Assembly (NCBI GenBank): GCA_002869465.1
Contig: PKSW01000472.1
Location: 1 to 9,379 of the forward strand
DNA length: 9,379 bases
DNA from: Marinilabiliales bacterium
GTDB lineage: Bacteria > Bacteroidota > Bacteroidia > Bacteroidales > F082
Direction of reading: 5' to 3'
Shown: positions 7,877 through 9,379 of the stretch, one piece after another
Numbering within the stretch: the first letter of the stretch is position 1
Layout: every line of letters starts with the position of its first letter
The notes under the pieces: generated by a model
Seen by the model: only the letters and a program-made list of their open reading frames with translations
Databases searched by the model: none
Told to the model about the DNA's origin: nothing
Program-made: the position numbers and the translations under genes

Positions 7877-7886
7877 GTTGATCAAC
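7877..7886. repeat. 10-bp perfect palindrome, possible operator
   Basis: GTTGATCAAC is a perfect 10-bp palindrome near the middle of the divergent region. It directly abuts the TTTG element (7874-7877) of the best plus-strand promoter candidate and would fall in its spacer. It is also close to the TTG of the minus-strand candidate, so one bound regulator could act on both directions. The function is inferred. Confidence 0.35.
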
Positions 7887-7933
7887 GTGCATATTTACAA
7901 TGGAACAATTTCTTTTTTTTATAACTTAGCTTT

Positions 7934-7947
7934 CCGAAATAATTCGG
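7934..7947. repeat. Inverted repeat CCGAA-N4-TTCGG in the leader of the lyase gene
   Basis: Two 5-bp arms (7934-7938 and 7943-7947) flank ATAA, ending 44 bp before the lyase ATG. It is the only G/C-containing element in an A/T-rich leader. It could be a protein-binding site or a small RNA hairpin; no T-run follows, so it is not a typical terminator. Confidence 0.35.
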
Positions 7948-7991
7948 TATTAATTGCGCTTATTTTTTAAAGAAAACTAAAACATACATAC

Positions 7992-9005
7992 ATGAACTAT
8001 CCTAAAAAAGTTGTTGTTGGAGACATTACCGTCAGAGACGGATTTCAGCATGAAGAAATATTTGTACCAACGGCTGCCAAATTATGGGTTTTGGAAGAAT
8101 TGATTCTGGCCGGTTTTAAACATCTTGAGGTTACGAATTTTGGTAATCCGAAAGGTATGCCGCAATTTAAAGATGCGGATGAACTATTTAAAGGCATTAG
8201 GAAAAGTAAACGGGTAAAAGCCCTCATAGATACGGTAAGCCTTACGGCGGTTACCATTCGCGAACGTGCCATTGAAAGAGCTATCCAGGCCAAAAAAGAT
8301 GGATATGGCCCTGACAGGATATTGTTGATGGTCTCAACAAGTGAATCACACCAAAGAAAAAATTCTGGACTTTCACTGGCCGAATATTGGAAGATGGCAG
8401 AAGAATACATTCCCAAAGCACAGGATGCTGGATTAAAAGTAAATGGCACTGTATCCACCATCTGGGGATGCCCGATTGAAGGCCCTACAGATATGAAAGA
8501 TGCAATTGAATTTGCCCAGCGCTGGTTAGATATTGGGGCCAACGATGTGGAACATGCCGACCATGACGGTTCTGCTTCCCCCGACAGGGTATATAAATAT
8601 TATTCCATGCTGATGGATAAAATTTCCAATCCTGAGAAACATATTGTGCATTTCCACACGACCAGGGGTTGGGGACTTGCCAATGTGCTGGCAGCGCTGC
8701 AAGCCGGGATGACAAATTACGAATCAACACTTGGTGCAACTGGTGGGCAACCAGCTAATTTTGTAAGTGGGGTTCCGGTTTCTGGAACGGGTGCTTATTA
8801 TTATAAGGACTCAAAAGATGTGGGATTGGTTTCAACCGAAGATATGGTAGTAATGATGGATGAAATGGGCATTGAGACCAATTTGGATATCGACAAGATA
8901 CTGGAAACCGGAAGAATGGTTGAACGTATTTTGGGTCGCAGGCTCCGTTCTGAAACCATTAACCAGGGTAGAATACCTAAAGAACTATCAGGCAGAAGCT
9001 GGTAA
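7992..9005 (+). CDS. DRE-TIM metallolyase, HMG-CoA lyase-like, with divergent active-site loop
   Basis: A 337-residue cytoplasmic enzyme of the HMGL-like (PF00682) TIM-barrel superfamily, which makes or breaks C-C bonds through Claisen-type chemistry with a divalent metal. Seen: R15-D16 in TVRDGFQHE (13-21), matching the RDGLQNE motif of HMG-CoA lyase; E46 in HLEVTNFGNPKGMPQ (44-58); D190 in EHADHDGSASP; and the metal-binding H220/H222 in VHFHTTRGWGLANVLAALQAG. By my alignment to human HMG-CoA lyase, catalytic Cys266 (GGCPYA) is Gln253 (GGQPANF), loop Asn275 is Leu279, Asp236 after the HxH is Thr223, and the loop between them is about 17 residues longer. It is therefore probably not a standard HMG-CoA lyase, though automated annotation may call it that or pyruvate carboxyltransferase. 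The start at 7992 puts the conserved barrel strand about ten residues in. It is divergent from the mcc operon, hinting at related metabolism. Family confidence is high, substrate unknown. Confidence 0.85.
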   Translation: MNYPKKVVVGDITVRDGFQHEEIFVPTAAKLWVLEELILAGFKHLEVTNFGNPKGMPQFKDADELFKGIRKSKRVKALIDTVSLTAVTIRERAIERAIQAKKDGYGPDRILLMVSTSESHQRKNSGLSLAEYWKMAEEYIPKAQDAGLKVNGTVSTIWGCPIEGPTDMKDAIEFAQRWLDIGANDVEHADHDGSASPDRVYKYYSMLMDKISNPEKHIVHFHTTRGWGLANVLAALQAGMTNYESTLGATGGQPANFVSGVPVSGTGAYYYKDSKDVGLVSTEDMVVMMDEMGIETNLDIDKILETGRMVERILGRRLRSETINQGRIPKELSGRSW

Positions 9006-9052
9006 GCGTTTTAGCTTAACTCATATAATTTTTTAAAATTAAATCGTAACCG

Positions 9053-9379
9053 ATGATCAGCATTCAGAAGGCGATAAAAAAGCTTGAAGAAGGGAATTTT
9101 CATTTTGTAAATGACAAACTGAAAAACCGAAACCTGCATGCCAAAAGACGCATGGAACTCGTTGACGGACAGGAACCCTGGGCCATTATATTGAGTTGTG
9201 CCGATTCAAGGGTGGTGCCCGAATTAATATTCGATACCGGAATTGGCGAGTTGTTCGTTATCCGGGTAGCCGGTAACATTGCCAATACGTCCACCATAGC
9301 TACGATTGAGTATGCTGTGGCGCACATTCATACACCGGTAATCGTGGTGCTGGGCCATGAAAATTGTGGTGCCGTGACC
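9053..9379 (+). CDS. Beta-class carbonic anhydrase, partial (N-terminal 109 residues)
   Basis: This zinc enzyme interconverts CO2 and bicarbonate. The frame opens at ATG 9053 and runs off the right edge without a stop. The beta-CA signatures are plain: SCADSRVVPE (48-57) with zinc ligand C49 and the Asp51-Arg53 dyad; VIRVAGNIAN (69-78); and VVLGHENCGAV (98-108) with zinc ligands H102 and C105. The N-terminus has the helical region expected before the core (AIKKLEEGNFHFVNDK), with no signal peptide visible at this start. The C-terminal half is outside the window. It lies 47 bp after the lyase gene on the same strand, with only a weak hairpin between, so co-transcription is possible. It could supply bicarbonate to the biotin carboxylase encoded nearby, which is inference. 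Confidence 0.93.
   Translation, partial: MISIQKAIKKLEEGNFHFVNDKLKNRNLHAKRRMELVDGQEPWAIILSCADSRVVPELIFDTGIGELFVIRVAGNIANTSTIATIEYAVAHIHTPVIVVLGHENCGAVT

Larger units (their letters stand above)
7732..7991. promoter_or_regulatory. Divergent promoter region between the mcc operon and the DRE-TIM lyase gene
   Basis: The 260 bp between two divergent starts have no credible ORF and are very A/T-rich, as expected for a region holding both promoters. Bacteroidota promoters typically have a -33 TTG/TTTG and a -7 TAnnTTTG. On the plus strand I see TTTG (7874-7877), 18 bp, then TACAATGG (7896-7903, two mismatches), and separately TAACTTAG (7922-7929, one mismatch) without a good -33. On the minus strand I see TTG (7865-7863), 23 bp, then TAATTTTA (7839-7832, one mismatch), and a nearer TACTTTAG (7821-7814). 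None is a perfect match, so exact promoters are uncertain. Three inverted repeats lie inside and are listed separately. Confidence 0.6.

Noticed and set aside
8045..8542. 165-codon open frame antisense to the DRE-TIM lyase gene
   Set aside because: It is fully inside a strongly supported gene on the other strand, has no recognisable motif and a low-complexity Ser/Leu-rich translation. It is best explained as a frame shadow.
9003..9040. Possible terminator after the lyase gene: TAAGC (9003-9007) pairs with GCTTA (9014-9018), and a T-run lies at 9029-9034
   Set aside because: The stem is only 5 bp, overlaps the stop codon, and the T-run is 10 bp away. The second symmetry (AATTTT/AAAATT) is A/T only. 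Too weak to call.

Overview
The window reads as chromosomal DNA from a member of the Bacteroidota, probably an aerobic or facultative heterotroph. The basis is AT-leaning base composition with A/T-rich intergenic DNA, no clear Shine-Dalgarno sequences ahead of the starts, and the gene content. This placement is an inference, and genus cannot be read from the sequence. No mobile element, CRISPR array, tRNA or rRNA was seen.

Most of the window (positions 7731 down to 202, minus strand) is one tightly packed operon for the lower leucine/isovalerate pathway. In transcription order it holds: methylcrotonyl-CoA carboxylase beta subunit (7731-6124), a LiuC-type methylglutaconyl-CoA hydratase (6124-5330), the biotin-carrying carboxylase alpha subunit (5337-3325), an acyl-CoA dehydrogenase (3320-2175) and acetoacetate-CoA ligase (2142-202). 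Successive genes overlap by 1 bp and 8 bp, or are separated by 4 bp and 32 bp. A small membrane protein (DUF5684-like, 165 to beyond the left edge) follows 36 bp downstream on the same strand.

A 260-bp A/T-rich divergent promoter region (7732-7991) contains three short inverted repeats. It separates this operon from a plus-strand gene (7992-9005) for a DRE-TIM (HMG-CoA lyase/isopropylmalate synthase superfamily) metalloenzyme. A beta-class carbonic anhydrase follows it and runs off the right edge (9053-9379).

The implied chemistry is: branched acyl-CoA is oxidised to an enoyl-CoA by the dehydrogenase, carboxylated by MccA/MccB, and hydrated to HMG-CoA by LiuC. HMG-CoA is then cleaved to acetyl-CoA plus acetoacetate, and the acetoacetate is reactivated by the ligase. 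Two steps do not fit the standard picture. The dehydrogenase carries the catalytic glutamate in the general (SCAD/MCAD-like) position and lacks the isovaleryl-CoA dehydrogenase one. The divergently transcribed lyase has lost the HMG-CoA lyase active-site cysteine and loop asparagine and has a longer loop there, so it may act on a different substrate. These are the most interesting points in an otherwise recognisable catabolic locus.
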